A DNA stretch of 64,000 nt from Epiperipatus broadwayi (taxonomy: Eukaryota; Onychophora; Udeonychophora; Euonychophora; Peripatidae): positions 498,001 through 562,000 of the forward strand of contig JAQFVV010000444.1 in NCBI GenBank assembly GCA_028023455.1. The letters run 5' to 3'. Made by a program: the position numbers and the translations under genes. Below, one piece after another: positions 61,675-64,000 of the stretch (position 1 is its first letter; every line of letters starts with the position of its first letter). The notes under the pieces are model-generated. The model was not told the DNA's origin, made no database searches, and worked only from the letters and a program-made list of their open reading frames with translations.

Positions 61675-61905
61675 AATTGTTATCTTAATATAAGCCAAGT
61701 ACTGATTGTATATATTGGGAAATTATAATCTGGCCCAACTGATGAGTTATGGTTCTGCACGAAATACGTATATTGGGAATCATTTATCTTTTTCACATGT
61801 GTGTAGCCATGTGTATCGGTTGTTTGAAATGGAGTGGAGGACAAATATAGACTGAAAACCTAAGTTCAAATCCCTCCATTTACTATAGTAAACATTCAGT
61901 GTACT
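61675..61905 (+). repeat. Hammerhead-family repeat, plus copy with intact core and B box
   Basis: TATCTTAATATAAGCCAAGT and TAATCTGGCCCAACTGATGA begin the unit. The tRNA-like part has TATCGGTTGTTTGAAATGG and the B-box-like AGTTCAAATCCC near 61863. It lies in the same orientation as the copy at 61185, with ribozyme cores 397 bp apart. Confidence 0.85.
61727..61777 (+). ncRNA. Type I hammerhead ribozyme, core and closing pair intact
   Basis: Helix I is CCCAA with TTGGG, a changed base pair relative to ACCAA/TTGGT in the copy at 61330. CTGATGA is at 61739-61745. Stem II starts G-C, T-A (GT...AC) but has mismatches in its outer part (GTTAT-GGTTC-TGCAC). GAA is at 61761-61763, helix III is ATAC|GTAT, and the cleavage base is A61772. 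Confidence 0.8.
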
Positions 61906-64000
61906 GAATGAATAGGTTAATTATATATCTTTAGAGGATATAATGCTCATACAGAGTGAAATGAAAAATAGAGATGGTAAGATAATAAGAGCTATTAAAA
62001 TTATTGGTGGAGTAAAAATACTAGCCTATTTACTTAAGAAAAAAAGTTAAGCTCTGTACAGATTTGAACATTAATCGTGTAAGGCGGAAAATTTAATCAC
62101 TAAACTATCAGAGATCTTCCTCCATTCAAACTTGTTTTTCTAATAAGTAAATATTTATTTTATCTTTTTTTTTTTTTTTTTAGCATTCTTACTATTGTCT
62201 ACATAAACTATTTTAGCCAATTTTCATCCAAATTTTTTCCTCAAAAATCTCCTAAGAATTCTCTTTTGTTAATTCTTAAAGTTTCTGCTTCCCAACAAAA
62301 TATTTAACAAGATTTTCAGTATAGGAAAAAATCTTTTTTTTATTATTATTAAATAATAATGTAATTTAACTAATCAAATATGAGAAATAATTATACTTTG
62401 ATTTACAAGTGTTAAATTTTCTGCACTTCAATTTTGACACCAAACACTTCAGATAAATACATTTATTATTAGTGCTAATCATTTATAAACTATAGATTAA
62501 CCTTAGATCAGATATAAACTTTAAGCCCCAGTTAAACATCTATACATTTTGAGAATGTGTGATATAATGGGGTTTTTAATATATCTTAAAAAAAAAAATT
62601 TACAATTAAAGAAAAGTACACATAATTCTCTATATAGGATAAATATTAAATAAATGCTCCAATAGCAAATATATCTTTGTTTTAAAGTTGTGCACTTAAT
62701 TTACAGTATGTACAATGATTAGTATTAAACATTCATAATATTATCTACAAATATAAACAGCTTTGTTCCTTAACAAATTTTATATTTTTTTTTGTAATGT
62801 TACTTTAACAAATATCTACATTGCTCATTGAAAGTAAGATATAAATAAAATCTAATTTAAATATATTAACTATATTTAATTCATCAATGCATATATTCAT
62901 TGTGATAAACAAATGCAATACAATTATTATGGTATATGTTTCTAAGTTTCTCATATAAGCAATTTTTCTGAATTAAAAATAATCCAAAAATCAAATTCTC
63001 ATCCCCCCTTTATTACAAACTGTTTGTGTTACTGAAACACCTAATATGCTGCTGAAAACTTAAATAAATATTAAATGTAAGTAATAACTTTTTATTTTGG
63101 TACATAATATGTATACAGGCATTGCATTTTTTGTTTGTAATCAAAAATAATAATAAAATAATTATAAAAAATTACTGATTGGTTTTTCCATTTTTTTATT
63201 ACTTTTCATTAAAATATATTTTTAATAACTGTTGCATACTTCATGTCAGCTGATTTAGCAATAAGTTTTCTCCAATAATTTTTGTCTTTAAAAAAAACTT
63301 TCTTACTGCATATTCCAGCAATATTTAAAAAAAAAAAATAGTTAAAAGATAAAATATAAGCATGTTGCTCAAATCAAATTAAGCTTATTAATTTCCCTAT
63401 TTACTTTAATTTTATTTTAAAATATGCATATAATAATTCTAGCTATTATATGTTTATTATTTTATTTTTAATAGATACATATTCAAAATCAAATACAAAA
63501 GATGTTACTTTAATAAATACTAATTTATACATAAAAAATTGCTTCACTGAGACCAATATAAGTAAAATTCATTAGATATATAAACAATGAGTTATAATAA
63601 AACATTTTACTTTAATAGCAATATATTAATAAAATACATAACTATGTCTTATTTAACAGTATAGGAGTAGTGAAATGAGATGAATACTTTTAATATGTTC
63701 ATGTATATATGTAACCATTTAATTTTTACTCATTTTGTATATTTTGTAAAATTTCAGAACATTTTATAGAAACTTGCAAACATCAATCTAAAAGATCTAA
63801 AACATTTTAGTAGATTCAAAGTTTATGCTAACTAAGATATATCTTTATAATTGCAAGCAATGTTAGAAGCTATTGATGCTCTGAGAGAATGTATTTTGTT
63901 AACAGTTTAATTTAAATTATTAAAGTAAATGTGATGCTTTCAATATTTGCTTTTTAACTTACATTTTGAATTTTATGCTTTTACTCCTTTTATTTATAAA
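61906..64000. other. No recognised feature
   Basis: AT-rich to the window end, with poly-T and poly-A runs (62166, 62587, 63328) but no open frame, repeat pair or RNA gene I can support. Confidence 0.4.

Overview
The window is AT-rich eukaryotic DNA, roughly three quarters A+T by eye. It is full of microsatellites and dispersed retroelements and contains almost no uninterrupted coding sequence. The mixture points to an invertebrate animal: Penelope-like elements with GIY-YIG endonuclease, RTE-type LINE ends, a Ty3/gypsy element, tRNA-Gly-derived SINEs, foldback/MITE elements, and SINE-like repeats carrying type I hammerhead ribozymes. A flatworm, mollusc or other lophotrochozoan would fit, but the species cannot be fixed from sequence alone. 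No rRNA, CRISPR, operon or prokaryotic signal is present.

Layout. 1-537 (minus) is the N-terminal part of an acidic, coiled-coil-like open frame that runs off the window, possibly retroelement gag. 1.1-4.6 kb is unassigned with a few GC-richer patches. 4.65-5.7 kb is a Penelope-like element arranged as a large inverted repeat, followed by a tRNA-like SINE. 6.2-6.8 kb and 8.7-8.95 kb hold foldback repeats. 9.5-10.55 kb holds three units of a hammerhead-bearing repeat family. 10.65-12.76 kb is a candidate solo LTR. SINEs lie at 15.0, 17.6, 23.2, 31.4, 37.9, 49.4 and 57.9 kb. A pogo/Tigger-like element lies at 20.05-20.92 kb. A decayed Ty3/gypsy element (minus) spans 25.4-32.4 kb with two ~1.85-kb LTRs; one LTR is interrupted by a SINE whose empty site survives in the other. 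A LINE RT pseudogene (plus) spans 33.3-35.4 kb. LINE C-terminal scraps lie at 39.3, 44.5 and 60.8 kb. A GC/CpG-richer island at 45.84-46.57 kb and a splice-bounded 75-bp exon at 47.96-48.03 kb are the best candidates for a host gene. A ~660-bp GATA array lies at 50.7-51.4 kb, a second Penelope-like remnant at 56.2-57.0 kb, and a cluster of four hammerhead repeat copies at 60.2-61.9 kb.

The most interesting system is the hammerhead repeat family. Its copies carry the catalytic core CTGATGA / GAAA, a hairpin stem II, a loopless 4-bp helix III (ATAC|GTAT) and a closing helix I with paired changes between copies, followed by a tRNA-like segment with a B-box-like motif. One unit appears to begin at the predicted self-cleavage site. 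Two direct copies at 61.3-61.8 kb would release a 397-nt RNA. Copies also occur as head-to-head pairs. This resembles schistosome Sm-alpha elements and metazoan retrozymes, with Penelope-like or RTE elements as plausible mobilising partners.
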